A DNA stretch of 64,000 bases from Chloroflexota bacterium. GTDB lineage: Bacteria; Chloroflexota; Anaerolineae; B4-G1; DUEL01. Below the pieces are notes generated by a model. It was not told the origin of the DNA and did no database searches. It saw nothing but the letters and a program-made list of their open reading frames with translations. The stretch is taken from the NCBI GenBank assembly GCA_014874475.1, contig JADBJJ010000029.1, forward strand, positions 87,005 through 151,004. Direction: 5' to 3'. Each line of letters opens with the position of its first letter. Position 1 is the stretch's first letter. The position numbers and the translations under genes were made by a program. Positions 28,474 to 36,511 of the stretch are shown piece by piece.

Positions 28474-28938
28474 TCAGCCCAACTCGTCCAGCAGGGCCAG
28501 CAACTCCTCATTGGACGGGATGTCGCTCATAGAGTGCCCGTAGTGGATCCAGCGGACCACTCCCTCCCGATCCACGATGGCCTGCGCGGGCATCCGTCCC
28601 AGTTTGAACAGGTTGACCTCCTGCCCGTACCGTTTGAGCACGACATGCCCCGGGTCCGGCAGCCCCACGAAGGGCAACTGTTCCTCCTCCCAGTAGCGGG
28701 CAAAAGCCTCCGGCCCCTCGGGCCCGACGACGATGACCTCAGCCCCGCGCTTTACGAATTCCTCATAGTCCTGGCGCAACTGCGCCATGTGCCGGCGGCA
28801 GAAGGGTCATATAAAGCCCCGGTTGAAAACCAGGACAACGTGCTTCTGCCCCCGATAGTCGGAAAGGCGCACCGTCCGCCCCCGGAAGTCCTCCAGGGCG
28901 AAGTCGGGCGCCGGGGTGTGAACAGTAACCCGTGCCAT
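28474..28938 (-). CDS. Peroxiredoxin-like protein, probable selenoprotein (Sec44 at in-frame UGA)
   Basis: 154 aa if UGA at 28807-28809 is read as selenocysteine. The start at 28938 (MARVTVHTPAPDFALEDFRG) has a GAGGT ribosome site and lies 1 bp after the upstream gene. The sequence around the UGA is NRGFI-U-PFCRRH. In Cys homologues of this AhpC/TSA-like family that position is the peroxidatic Cys of a CPFC/CPYC motif, so U44/C47 forms UxxC. The rest (VKRGAEVIVVGPEG, LPFVGLPDPGHVVLKRYG, DREGVVRWIHYG) is intact and in frame on both sides. Just after the UGA, CTGCCGCC/GGCGCAG can form a stem with a loop starting GG, like a bacterial SECIS. Alternative: a nonsense mutation. Confidence 0.72.
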
Positions 28939-28939
28939 T

Positions 28940-29893
28940 TTACCTCAGAAATGCCTCCACCGCTTCCAGGAACGGGCCCGGGCATTCCTCCTGCGGGACG
29001 TGCCCACATTCGGGGATGACGACCAGTTGGGCACCAGGGATTTCTCCCGCCAGGCGGATGCTCTGTTCGGTGGGGACGATGCGGTCATCGTCGCCGGTGA
29101 CCACCAGGACAGGCACCCGGACCTCCCCTAACCGCTTCTCCAGCCCCAGCGGACGGCTGGCGCGGGTGACCTCCCAGAGGGCCCGGTCCCAGTTCTCGGC
29201 CCGCAGGGGTTTGGCGTATCCCTCCCAGATTTCCGGCGTCAGTTTCGTCGGGTCGTGCCAAGCGGAACGACCGAAATCCACGCCCCAGTCCCGGATGGAG
29301 CGAGCCAGAAGCGGCCCCAGGCGGCGCATCTGGGGAGTGTTCAGGAGCGGCCGCACCCATCCAGGCGCCCCTCCGCCCACGTAGACCGCCGGGTCCACCA
29401 GCACCAGCGCCTCCACCCGCTCCGGATAGGTGAGCGCGGTCAGGAGGGCGATGGCTCCTCCGGCAGAGTTGCCCACCAAAACCGCCCGCTCTATCCCCAG
29501 CACATCCATCAGCCCCACCGTCAGGGCGGCCTGGGCCTCCGGGCTATAGGGGCTGGGGCCAGTCCATTGCATTGGCCGCTCCGTCAGGCCGAACCCGGGC
29601 CGGTCAAAGGCAACGACGGTGCCCCACTCCGACATGGGCCCGATGACCTCCCGCCAAGAGAAGGTGCTGGCCGCGAAGCCGTGAAGCAGGATAAGAGCCG
29701 GGCGCCCCGAACCGGCCATTTTGTAATGGACGGTGAGGCCATTCACCTCAACGAACCGGCTATCGGGATCAGCCAGTTGCTCCGGCGGGACGGTTCCTTC
29801 CTGCGGGGGCACCGGCACCAGGAACGGGCCGACCAGCAGAACCAGCAACAGCACTCCCAGAGCGATCAGCAGTCCGCGAAGCCAGGGCTTCAT
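28940..29893 (-). CDS. Membrane-anchored alpha/beta hydrolase
   Basis: 317 aa. A single N-terminal hydrophobic helix (LLIALGVLLLVLLVGPFLV) anchors or exports the protein. The alpha/beta hydrolase core shows LILLHGFAASTFSW (oxyanion), nucleophile elbow GNSAGG (Ser), acid GDDDRIVP (Asp) and CGHVPQEE (His). Substrate unknown. Its stop is 1 bp from the start of the probable selenoprotein, so the two are likely co-transcribed. Confidence 0.88.
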   Translation of the reverse strand: MKPWLRGLLIALGVLLLVLLVGPFLVPVPPQEGTVPPEQLADPDSRFVEVNGLTVHYKMAGSGRPALILLHGFAASTFSWREVIGPMSEWGTVVAFDRPGFGLTERPMQWTGPSPYSPEAQAALTVGLMDVLGIERAVLVGNSAGGAIALLTALTYPERVEALVLVDPAVYVGGGAPGWVRPLLNTPQMRRLGPLLARSIRDWGVDFGRSAWHDPTKLTPEIWEGYAKPLRAENWDRALWEVTRASRPLGLEKRLGEVRVPVLVVTGDDDRIVPTEQSIRLAGEIPGAQLVVIPECGHVPQEECPGPFLEAVEAFLR

Positions 29894-29914
29894 AGGGCCT
29901 CCCCTGTCCGTCTG

Positions 29915-30598
29915 CTACAGGGTGATGCTCTCCCCTGGCCTGAGCACCACCGGCTCGGCAGAGGTCTCCGTGCGCACCCGCTCAGCCCAGGCGCGGGGGT
30001 CCTGACGGATAATGTCAAAGGTGTCGTAGTGGATGGGGATCACTTTGCGAGGCGTCAGCAGTTTCACCGCTCGCAGTGCATCGTCCGGGCCCATGGTGAA
30101 GTTATCGCCGATGGGCAGGACTGCCAGGTCTACCCCTTCCTCGCCGATGAGTTTCATATCGTAGAAGAGGCCGGTATCGCAGGCCAGGTAGATATGGGGG
30201 CCCGCCGCCGTCCTGATGAAAAAGCCGCAGGGGTTGCCGCCGTAGGAGCCGTCGGGGAGGGCAGAGCCGTGATGGGCGGTAGTCAGTTTGAGGTAACCGA
30301 ACGGGTACGGGAAGCCACCGCCGATGTGATGGGGGTGGACGTAAGCATAGCCCTGGGCTTGGAACCAGTTGCAGATTTCAAAGTTGCTGATGACGGTGGC
30401 CCCGGTACGACGGGCGATCTCCAGCGCATCTCCCACGTGGTCACCGTGGCCGTGAGAGACCAGGATGTAGTCGGGCTGGAGGGCGTCCGGGGATGCGGCC
30501 GCCAGGGGGTTGCCTGTGAGGAAAGGGTCTACCAGCAGATGATGAGGCCCTATCTCTATGCCGATGCAGGCATGACCGTACCAGGTGACTTTGACCAT
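29915..30598 (-). CDS. UPF0173-type metal-dependent hydrolase (MBL fold)
   Basis: 227 aa. Metallo-beta-lactamase fold with SHGHGDHVGD (HxHxDH), TTAHHGS, CDTGLF (Asp bridging the metals) and PIHYDTFDII (last His). Cytosolic, substrate unknown; this subgroup lacks the extra glyoxalase and RNase Z signatures. Strong SD AAAGGAGGT before the ATG. Upstream of the hydrolase-selenoprotein pair on the same strand. Confidence 0.88.
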   Translation of the reverse strand: MVKVTWYGHACIGIEIGPHHLLVDPFLTGNPLAAASPDALQPDYILVSHGHGDHVGDALEIARRTGATVISNFEICNWFQAQGYAYVHPHHIGGGFPYPFGYLKLTTAHHGSALPDGSYGGNPCGFFIRTAAGPHIYLACDTGLFYDMKLIGEEGVDLAVLPIGDNFTMGPDDALRAVKLLTPRKVIPIHYDTFDIIRQDPRAWAERVRTETSAEPVVLRPGESITL

Positions 30599-30642
30599 AG
30601 TACCTCCTTTTGCAGTAACGGGTAAGGACGTTTAACAATTGG

Positions 30643-31113
30643 TTACGACGCTTTCGGAGGCCGCCCGCTCTCCTCCGGCTCAATGCGGACGTGCACGGAG
30701 ACAATCCGGTCGCTGCTGAGGCGGACCTGTACGGTGTGGTCGCCCAGTTCGCGCAGGGGGTCAGCCAGGATTTTGCGCCGGTCAAAGGGCATCTTCAGTT
30801 CCCGCTCCAGCGCCTCCGCGATGTCGGCGGGGGTAATGGAACCATAGAGGCGACCGGTCGGGCCGGCCTTGGCCTGGAAGGTCAGCGTCAATTGCTCCAT
30901 CCGTTCCGCCAGCGCCGCGAGCCGCTGCACCTGACGGGTCGCCTGCGCCACCCTGGTCTGCTTCTGCTCCTGCGCCATGCGGATTCTCCCTTCAGTGGCC
31001 GGGACAGCCAGCCCACGGGGAATCAAATAATTGCGGGCATAGCCCTCGGCAACCTCCTTCACGTCGCCCGCGCGCCCCAGATTGGGAACATCTTGAGTCA
31101 ATACAACCTTCAT
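30643..31113 (-). CDS. rplI: 50S ribosomal protein L9
   Basis: 156 aa. MKVVLTQDVPNLGRAGDVKE with YARNYLIPRGLA is the conserved RNA-binding N-domain; the long central helix and C-domain follow (GRLYGSITPADIAEAL, LGDHTVQVRL). The ATG at 31113 is preferred over a GTG two codons upstream because GGAGGG lies 6 nt before it. Not beside rpsF/rpsR as in many genomes. Confidence 0.96.
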   Translation of the reverse strand: MKVVLTQDVPNLGRAGDVKEVAEGYARNYLIPRGLAVPATEGRIRMAQEQKQTRVAQATRQVQRLAALAERMEQLTLTFQAKAGPTGRLYGSITPADIAEALERELKMPFDRRKILADPLRELGDHTVQVRLSSDRIVSVHVRIEPEESGRPPKAS

Positions 31114-31188
31114 CTTCACCCTCCGTCAGGACAGTCGTCAGATGAACCCGCCGACCTGTGGTGCGGTCTGTCGTCTGTGGTCTATCAT

Positions 31189-31548
31189 CTACTGCTCCAG
31201 GACGACATCCACCGCCTGCGGCCCACGCCCAGTGGGCTGGATCCGGTACCGGACCCGTGCTTTATCGGGAATGGTCTCCGACGTACCTGGAGCCAGGCCG
31301 CTCCGGTGGAAGAATATCTCATTCCCGCTGCGCTGGATGATAAACCCGTACCCTTTTTCCGGGTCGTACCACTTAACAACGCCCTCGTGGGGGCCTGGTG
31401 TCATCTCATGGGCCCGCAGACAGTCCGGGCAGAGGGAGGGTGGGGTCAGTTCAAAGCCCAGCCCGGCCAATCGCCGCTGTTCCTCCACGGTAAAGACAAA
31501 CTGCCGGCCGCATTGGGAGCAGGATGCCCAGGTATCCCGGTATGGCAT
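31189..31548 (-). CDS. Zinc-ribbon + cold-shock domain protein
   Basis: 119 aa from the ATG at 31548, which has AGGAGGT upstream. The N-terminal zinc ribbon (CSQCG ... CPDC, about residues 10-45) is followed by a cold-shock RNA/DNA-binding domain (GVVKWYDPEKGYGFII, EIFFHRSGL). Likely an RNA chaperone; the ribbon-CSD combination is common in Chloroflexota (family knowledge). Frame open upstream, but the preceding residues are repeat-derived. Confidence 0.85.
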   Translation of the reverse strand: MPYRDTWASCSQCGRQFVFTVEEQRRLAGLGFELTPPSLCPDCLRAHEMTPGPHEGVVKWYDPEKGYGFIIQRSGNEIFFHRSGLAPGTSETIPDKARVRYRIQPTGRGPQAVDVVLEQ

Positions 31549-31565
31549 GTAAGACCTCCTGGGGT

Positions 31566-31602
31566 GGAAAGTGAAACGTGAAACGTGAGACGTGAGACGG
31601 AT
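31566..31602. repeat. Short tandem repeat, ACGTGAAA/ACGTGAGA units
   Basis: GTGAAACGTGAAACGTGAGA and following units repeat with an 8-bp period in the spacer between the MFS and cold-shock genes. A shorter relative on the other strand lies at 40018-40040. Confidence 0.6.
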
Positions 31603-31606
31603 GGGA

Positions 31607-32890
31607 TTAGGTGGGGCGGGGCGGTTGACCGACCCGGGGTTCGGGTAGCCCCCGGGACCACCACCAGGCCAGCAGGCAGAGAAAGGCCGAAAGGCCAAAT
31701 AGCCCGGTATACCCCAGCAAGTCCACCACCAGCCCGCCGAATCCAGAAATCAGGACGACGATGCCAATCAGTGTGTTGGAAAGCCCCAGATACAGGGAAC
31801 GCTCCGTCTCGGGCACCAGTTCCAACAGAAAGTTGCTGCCCACTAGCATAGAGGCGGGCGCCAGCGCACCGTTCAAGAGAAAGATGGGAAGGGCCAGGTA
31901 AGGTAACCATGGGCCTCGGCTGGGGGAGGTGGCTACCCACCCCGCCAGCGCCAGCGCCAACAGAGCAGTCAAGGCACTTCCCAGCGAGAGCCACAATGTC
32001 ACCAGACGGTTTCCCTTTCGGTCGCCCAGAGAGCCCCAGGGGAGGTTGGCCAGCAACCCGGCACCGACCCGGACAGCCACGTAGATGCCGACCATCCCCT
32101 CCGGGGCACCCAGGACGTTCCGGGCATAGACGCCGTAGAAGGGGAGCGCAATGCCCGCCAGCCCCAACGCCGTCCGCATCCCCATGTATCGCCGGAAGAC
32201 GGCATCTGTCCGCAGGAGTTGCCGGGCCCGCCGCAGTTGCTGTCTCAGTGTCGGTGTGTGAGAGACGGCTGTGCCCGGCGGCTCCCGGATAATGATAAAG
32301 GCCAGCATAGCCGGTATGATGACAGCAGTGTAAACTACAAAGAGCAGAGCATGGCCCCGGGGGAAGGCGAAGCGGTTGAGCACCTCCTGCGTCACCACAC
32401 CGGCCCCCAAGCCCAGCAGGCCTCCCGTCAGCATCCTCCAGGCGAAGAAACTGCCCCGCCGGTTGGCCGGGATCGTCTTCGCCACCACCTCAAAGAAGCC
32501 CAGTCCTCCCAGCCCCGCCGCCAGCCGAGCCACGCCGTACAAAATGAAAAAAGTGACCAGCAGAAGGGCAGGGTCACCCACCAGCCAGACGGCCACCGCC
32601 ACCAGGGACCACGAGATGGCCCGGACCACAGCGGCCAGGGTGTAACTGAGCATCTTGCGGGGCATCCGCTGGACCAGGCCAGCGATGAAGACCTGCGGGA
32701 GAAACCATCCGGCGTCTCCCAGCGGAGCCACCAGCCCCACAAGCAGGTTGGACGAGGTCAACCGGCTGACAAACCAGGTCAGCACCAGCGGGGGGTCAAT
32801 CAGCCGTTCGGCGAACTCAAAGAGCGCGCCGTTCACTACCCCCAGGATGAAACTACGGCGGATTTCCCGTTGGGGCAGGTGGACGGTCAT
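31607..32890 (-). CDS. MFS transporter
   Basis: 427 aa with about twelve hydrophobic helices and the loop motif GSLGDRKGNR between helices, typical of the major facilitator superfamily. The first segment (SFILGVVNGALFEFAERLID) is unusual for drug exporters; the substrate is unknown. The start at 32890 (MTVHLPQREI) overlaps the xdhC-like stop by 4 nt, so translation is coupled. The frame is open further upstream but that part is the shadow of the neighbouring gene. Confidence 0.83.
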   Translation of the reverse strand: MTVHLPQREIRRSFILGVVNGALFEFAERLIDPPLVLTWFVSRLTSSNLLVGLVAPLGDAGWFLPQVFIAGLVQRMPRKMLSYTLAAVVRAISWSLVAVAVWLVGDPALLLVTFFILYGVARLAAGLGGLGFFEVVAKTIPANRRGSFFAWRMLTGGLLGLGAGVVTQEVLNRFAFPRGHALLFVVYTAVIIPAMLAFIIIREPPGTAVSHTPTLRQQLRRARQLLRTDAVFRRYMGMRTALGLAGIALPFYGVYARNVLGAPEGMVGIYVAVRVGAGLLANLPWGSLGDRKGNRLVTLWLSLGSALTALLALALAGWVATSPSRGPWLPYLALPIFLLNGALAPASMLVGSNFLLELVPETERSLYLGLSNTLIGIVVLISGFGGLVVDLLGYTGLFGLSAFLCLLAWWWSRGLPEPRVGQPPRPT

Positions 32891-33681
32891 AGGGACGGTG
32901 CTTTTCCCCGCTGGACGGCGATCACTTCGGCCAGGATGCTGATAGCAATTTCGCGAGGGGTCTCGGCGCCAATATCCAGCCCGATGGGCGTGTGAATTCG
33001 TTCCAGCCACTCGGGCGGGACCCCCAGTTCCTGCGCCTGCTGGAAGGTCAGCGCGGTGCGGCGACGGCTTCCCACCAGCCCCACATAGGCCGGGGAGCGC
33101 TGTGCCAGTACGGCCAGCACTGCCGCATCGCTGGTGTGGTGGGAAGTGACCATCACCACGTAGGTCTGGCCATCTACCGGAAAGCGCGCCACCTCTTCGG
33201 CCAGATCGCCGGTAATGCATTGTTCTGCCCACGGGAACCGCTCCGGCGTCGCCAGGCCAGGCCGTTCGTCCATCACAACGATGCGGTAGCCGAGGAAGGC
33301 GCCCAGTTCAGCCACCGCCTGTCCCAGATGACCGGCGCCCAGGATGAGCAGCGTGGGCCGGAGCGGGAGGACCTCAATGAGGATGCGCACATCTCCGCCG
33401 CAAATACCTGGATCGCCGCGCTCCGGGTCCCGCAGGCGGTAGTGGACTTCCCGGGAGCGGCCTTCAGCGATGGCGGCCCGGGCCTCCTCCATCACCCGGG
33501 CCTCCACGCCGCCTCCACCGACGGTACCCACCGTCGTCCCGTCGGCCAGGACGAGCATTTTGGCCCCTGCGCCCCGCGGGGCTGAACCGCCCACTTCCAC
33601 CACCGTCGCCACAGCGGCGGGCTTCCCCGCGCGCAGGGCGTCCAGAATGGCCTGATAGACTCGCTCCAGTTCTTCGTACAT
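32887..33681 (-). CDS. XdhC/CoxI family protein
   Basis: 264 aa. N-terminal XdhC/CoxI domain (AAVATVVEVGGSAPRGAGAK, VGTVGGGGVEARVMEEA, GICGGDVRILIEVLP), then a Rossmann fold (LLILGAGHLGQAVAELGAFL, VVMDERPG, VVMVTSHHTSDAAVL, YVGLVGSRRRTA). Family members bind molybdenum cofactor and help mature xanthine dehydrogenase/CO dehydrogenase-type enzymes. No such enzyme is adjacent; the AOR-family gene is about 14 kb away. Coupled to the downstream MFS gene. Confidence 0.88.
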   Translation of the reverse strand: MYEELERVYQAILDALRAGKPAAVATVVEVGGSAPRGAGAKMLVLADGTTVGTVGGGGVEARVMEEARAAIAEGRSREVHYRLRDPERGDPGICGGDVRILIEVLPLRPTLLILGAGHLGQAVAELGAFLGYRIVVMDERPGLATPERFPWAEQCITGDLAEEVARFPVDGQTYVVMVTSHHTSDAAVLAVLAQRSPAYVGLVGSRRRTALTFQQAQELGVPPEWLERIHTPIGLDIGAETPREIAISILAEVIAVQRGKAPSL

Positions 33682-33759
33682 AGAAATCTACCTACCACCG
33701 AGGCACAAAAATGATGGTCTATTTTTCTCCGTGTCGTGGGAAATATACCAGTTTGCGCC

Positions 33760-34884
33760 CTACCTCAGCCCCAGCAAGCGGGCCAGGGCACTTCGGTGAG
33801 GGGCGATAACGCCCTCCGGGCAGACCTCCGCACAACACATACAGCCGATGCACTGGTCCAGGTGGAAAAGGGGTGGGCGACCGGCCGTGATGGCCTCCCG
33901 AGGGCAGGCCTCGGCACAGCGCCCGCAACCTGCGCAGTCCGCCGGGGCCGTCAGACGGGGGCGGACCCGCGTGACTCGCTGCAGCGGCGCCGACACCCAC
34001 CCCGGCAGCGGCACCCGCAGGACACGCTGAACCACCGGCAACCGGACCGGGCCGAAATTCAGGACCCGCCGGTCGCCAACCACTTCTATTTCCTCCAGGT
34101 CGTCAACCCCCAGCCCGCGCACAGCCGCCTCCCGCAGGTGAAAGACCTCGCCCGGACGGCAGCCCATCGCCCGGCTGAGCACCGTATCCAGTGCCACTGG
34201 GTCCGCCGAGGCCGCCAGACAGCCGTAGGCCCGCGGTGTCCCCCCGGCGCCGGGACCGTTCCCCTCCTGCCCGATCACCCCGTCCATAATCGCCAGCCCC
34301 GGCCGGATCAGTTCCAGAATGTCCACCAGCGCCCGGCTGAAATCGGGGACAGCGGGAGCCCGGAAGTGAACCTCTCGCTTGCGGGTTCCGGGGATGGCCC
34401 CGAAGAGATTTTTGACCGCGCCGGTGTAGAGAGTGAGCGTATGGGTCTTCAGTTTGGGCAGGGTGATGACCAAGTCGGCCGCGAAGAGAGGTCGGGCGAT
34501 GAAATAGTCCTGCCCGCGCAGGGTACGCCATTCCGCGCCCTCAAAGGGGACCAGGCGCGCGCTCGTCGCCGCCGCCACATCCGCCATGCCGGTCCGCCGC
34601 CAGAAGGATTCGGAGTCTCGGATCGGGCCGGCGGGCGAATCGCCGATCCACACTTCGCCCCCAGCCTCCTGCACCATCTCAGCGACGGCACGGACGACAG
34701 TCGGGTGGGTGGTGACGGCGCGGTCCAGGGGGAACGGAGCAATGAGATTGGGCTTCAGGAGCACCCGCATGCCGGGCCGAACGAAGCGGCCCATGCCACC
34801 CAGTGGTGCCACTGCTGCTTCCAGTGCCCGACGGACGGCCTCGGGGTCGTAGGTTTCGCATGCCACAACAGAAACGACCGTCAT
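33760..34884 (-). CDS. DUF362 protein with 2x[4Fe-4S] ferredoxin domain
   Basis: 374 aa. The N-terminal DUF362 region (about 1-290: RVLLKPNLIAPFPLDRAVTT, GDSPAGPIRDSESFW, LPKLKTHTLTLYTGAVKNLF, MDGVIGQEGNGPGAGG, ALDTVLSRAMG) is followed by two ferredoxin motifs, CAGCGRCAEACP and CIGCMCCAEVCP. Cytosolic iron-sulfur protein, role unknown. The ATG at 34884 fits the start of homologous sequence; an in-frame ATG three codons earlier is possible. A good promoter lies just upstream. Confidence 0.87.
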   Translation of the reverse strand: MTVVSVVACETYDPEAVRRALEAAVAPLGGMGRFVRPGMRVLLKPNLIAPFPLDRAVTTHPTVVRAVAEMVQEAGGEVWIGDSPAGPIRDSESFWRRTGMADVAAATSARLVPFEGAEWRTLRGQDYFIARPLFAADLVITLPKLKTHTLTLYTGAVKNLFGAIPGTRKREVHFRAPAVPDFSRALVDILELIRPGLAIMDGVIGQEGNGPGAGGTPRAYGCLAASADPVALDTVLSRAMGCRPGEVFHLREAAVRGLGVDDLEEIEVVGDRRVLNFGPVRLPVVQRVLRVPLPGWVSAPLQRVTRVRPRLTAPADCAGCGRCAEACPREAITAGRPPLFHLDQCIGCMCCAEVCPEGVIAPHRSALARLLGLR

Positions 34885-34918
34885 CTCGCACATCCTGCTG
34901 GTTGTATGACTGTAAAGA

Positions 34919-34947
34919 ATTATACAACGTTCTGCCGGATTGCTCAA
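34919..34947 (-). promoter_or_regulatory. Promoter of the DUF362 gene
   Basis: On the minus strand, TTGAGC (34947-34942), 17-bp spacer and TATAAT (34924-34919). Start expected near 34912, about 28 bp before the ATG. Confidence 0.65.
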
Positions 34948-35009
34948 ACGAAATCGCGGCCCCCTCGGTAAAGGGTTACCTTTGCGGCACCGCAGCGATT
35001 TGCCCAAAA

Positions 35010-35222
35010 GATGAGGTGGGCTGGAGTGCCCAGAAGCCGGAGCGGTGGACTCGCGAACGGGACGAGGCCGCCATCCGGCAACGGCGGGAGGAGCAGTGGC
35101 CCCAGGTGAAAAAAGCCTGTGACCAGGGGTGGAGCATCGTCCTGATGGACGAAAGCGGATTTATGCTGCAGCCGATGGTACGTCGCACTTGGGCTCCCCG
35201 GGGGAAAACTCCCATCCAGTGA
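35010..35222 (+). pseudogene. IS630-family transposase fragment
   Basis: About 70 residues with the IS630/Tc1 catalytic-core sequence: GWSAQKPERWTRERDEAAI, IVLMDESGFMLQPMVRRTWA and PRGKTP. The first Asp of the helix-turn-helix/DDE junction (MDESG) is present; the rest of the transposase is missing on both sides. Confidence 0.72.
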
Positions 35223-35590
35223 ACACCAGCCCTGCTCCGCCGACCCGTTGCCCTTTCTGCGGTGGGGGCTTTTTCAAGGTGCTCCAAGTGTGTTCCAAAC
35301 CCCTCCGAGACCTGGAAGAGAAAGTGGAGGCGATGCGCTATCGCTGTCTCCGTTGTCGGTGGACGTTTCAGGTCTACCCAACGGTATTTACGATGGCGGG
35401 ATGAGGAGGGGAAGAGGATAGATGGGACGAACAACGGGGTGGAGCGGGCCATAGGATGGGAGGTGAAAGAGCGGTATCGGACAATGCGGGGTATAAGCGG
35501 ACGGAGTCGGTGTTGAATGTGAGCAGCCTATTCGGAGAATTGAGGAGAGGGAAGATTTTCTTGGCGGAACTGATGGCCGCATAAGAAAGG
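35223..35590 (+). pseudogene. Relic of a zinc-ribbon transposase with internal deletion
   Basis: One frame gives CPFCGGGFFKVLQVCSKPLR and YRCLRCRWTFQVYP, an N-terminal zinc-ribbon of a transposase. A few codons later another frame gives RIDGTNNGVERAIGWEVKER and YRTMRG, the C-terminal signature of the same kind of transposase. The catalytic middle is absent. It abuts the IS630 fragment, so this spot collected two unrelated insertions. No terminal inverted repeats found. Confidence 0.6.
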
Positions 35591-35930
35591 GCGGTAAATG
35601 GGGAAATATTTGAAATTCAAACTCTATGCTAATTTTGGAACAATCACTGAACAAGAGGGGACGCGCACATTAACAATCCAGCGAAGAGCGCAGGACAGGC
35701 AGCAGGAGATTGGCGAGTCTGTTCTCAGGTGTATGCGAACAGAGGCCATTCGGACTGGCCTCTCGGTCGAGGCTGAACGCCGGGTTGCCTCAGGTGCTCA
35801 ACAGACGCGCACCCACGTCCACGCTTTGCGCACCCTTTCCGGATGCCCTGTCTCGCTCGCTGCCAGTGCTGCTGCCAGCATTGCGTATGGAGGACAATAC
35901 GCAACAACGCTGGAGACTTCCCATTTTCAG
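35591..35930. other. Gene-free stretch before the tRNA
   Basis: Both strands are partly open but no plausible protein, promoter or repeat was recognised. Confidence 0.4.
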
Positions 35931-36003
35931 CACCCCCGGTGGGACTCGAACCCACAGCCAGCGGCTTAGAAGGCCGCTGCTCTTCCTCTTGAGCTACGGG
36001 GGC
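35931..36003 (-). tRNA. tRNA-Arg(TCT)
   Basis: On the minus strand, acceptor GCCCCCG pairs with CGGGGGT. D arm AGCTCAAGAGGAAGAGC, anticodon stem CAGCGGC/GCCGCTG with loop CTTCTAA (anticodon TCT), and T arm GTGGGTTCGAGTCCCAC. 73 nt with discriminator G; CCA not encoded. Confidence 0.95.
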
Positions 36004-36055
36004 ATCCAACGCCGATCGTCTTCACCACCAGGAACGAGCGCCGAAACCTGCGCGA

Positions 36056-36502
36056 TTACTCCGAGACCGGCTGCAACCCCTTATAGACCTCCCGGCCCGT
36101 CAGAGTCCGCAGAATGGTCTCCGCCGAGCGCCCCACCAGACCCGACAATTGGCGAGGAGTGAGCGGCACATTGCCATTGGCCAGAAGCGCCCGAAAGACG
36201 GCGTCCACCAGCGGCAGTTCCTGTTGGAGGTACCCCTCCTGATGGCTGCAGTGCTCCCGAATCAGGTGCTCCAGGCCATCCATCTGGGTCACTTCCGCCG
36301 TCTCCGGGTCTACCCAGTCAATGGTCTCAATGTCCAGATGGTTGGCAAACGCGGCCCTGTGCTCCGGGCAGAGGTGATGCCAAAGTTCCACCCGGAGGTT
36401 CCGGCCTCCCTGCTCCCACCAGCGGCGGTTAATGTGAAAAGGGGTATCTATCGTTGGTCGGATACGGCTTAAACGCTTCCCGGAAAGACTGATTTCTGCC
36501 AT
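36056..36502 (-). CDS. Conserved hypothetical protein
   Basis: 148 aa. IRPTIDTPFHINRRWWEQGG, LRVELWHHLCPEH and a C-terminal winged-helix-like part (PLTPRQLSGLVGRSAETILR) suggest a small cytosolic DNA-binding protein. I recognise the first motif only as a recurrent Chloroflexota hypothetical. SD-like GAGGT before the ATG at 36502. 9 bp downstream of the large hypothetical gene, same strand: probable operon. Confidence 0.65.
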   Translation of the reverse strand: MAEISLSGKRLSRIRPTIDTPFHINRRWWEQGGRNLRVELWHHLCPEHRAAFANHLDIETIDWVDPETAEVTQMDGLEHLIREHCSHQEGYLQQELPLVDAVFRALLANGNVPLTPRQLSGLVGRSAETILRTLTGREVYKGLQPVSE

Positions 36503-36511
36503 TCCCAACCT

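Noticed and set aside
28474..28788. Separate 104-aa protein starting at an internal ATG
   Set aside because: It is the C-terminal two-thirds of the peroxiredoxin-like protein and lacks the active site; the UGA reading is more consistent.
28474..28938. Frameshifted or nonsense pseudogene
   Set aside because: Both sides are in the same frame with conserved sequence, and the stop falls exactly on the catalytic position; kept only as the alternative.
31607..33232. 541-aa fused protein including the MFS transporter
   Set aside because: The first 114 residues are the XdhC-like gene read out of frame; the MFS start at 32890 fits the overlap.
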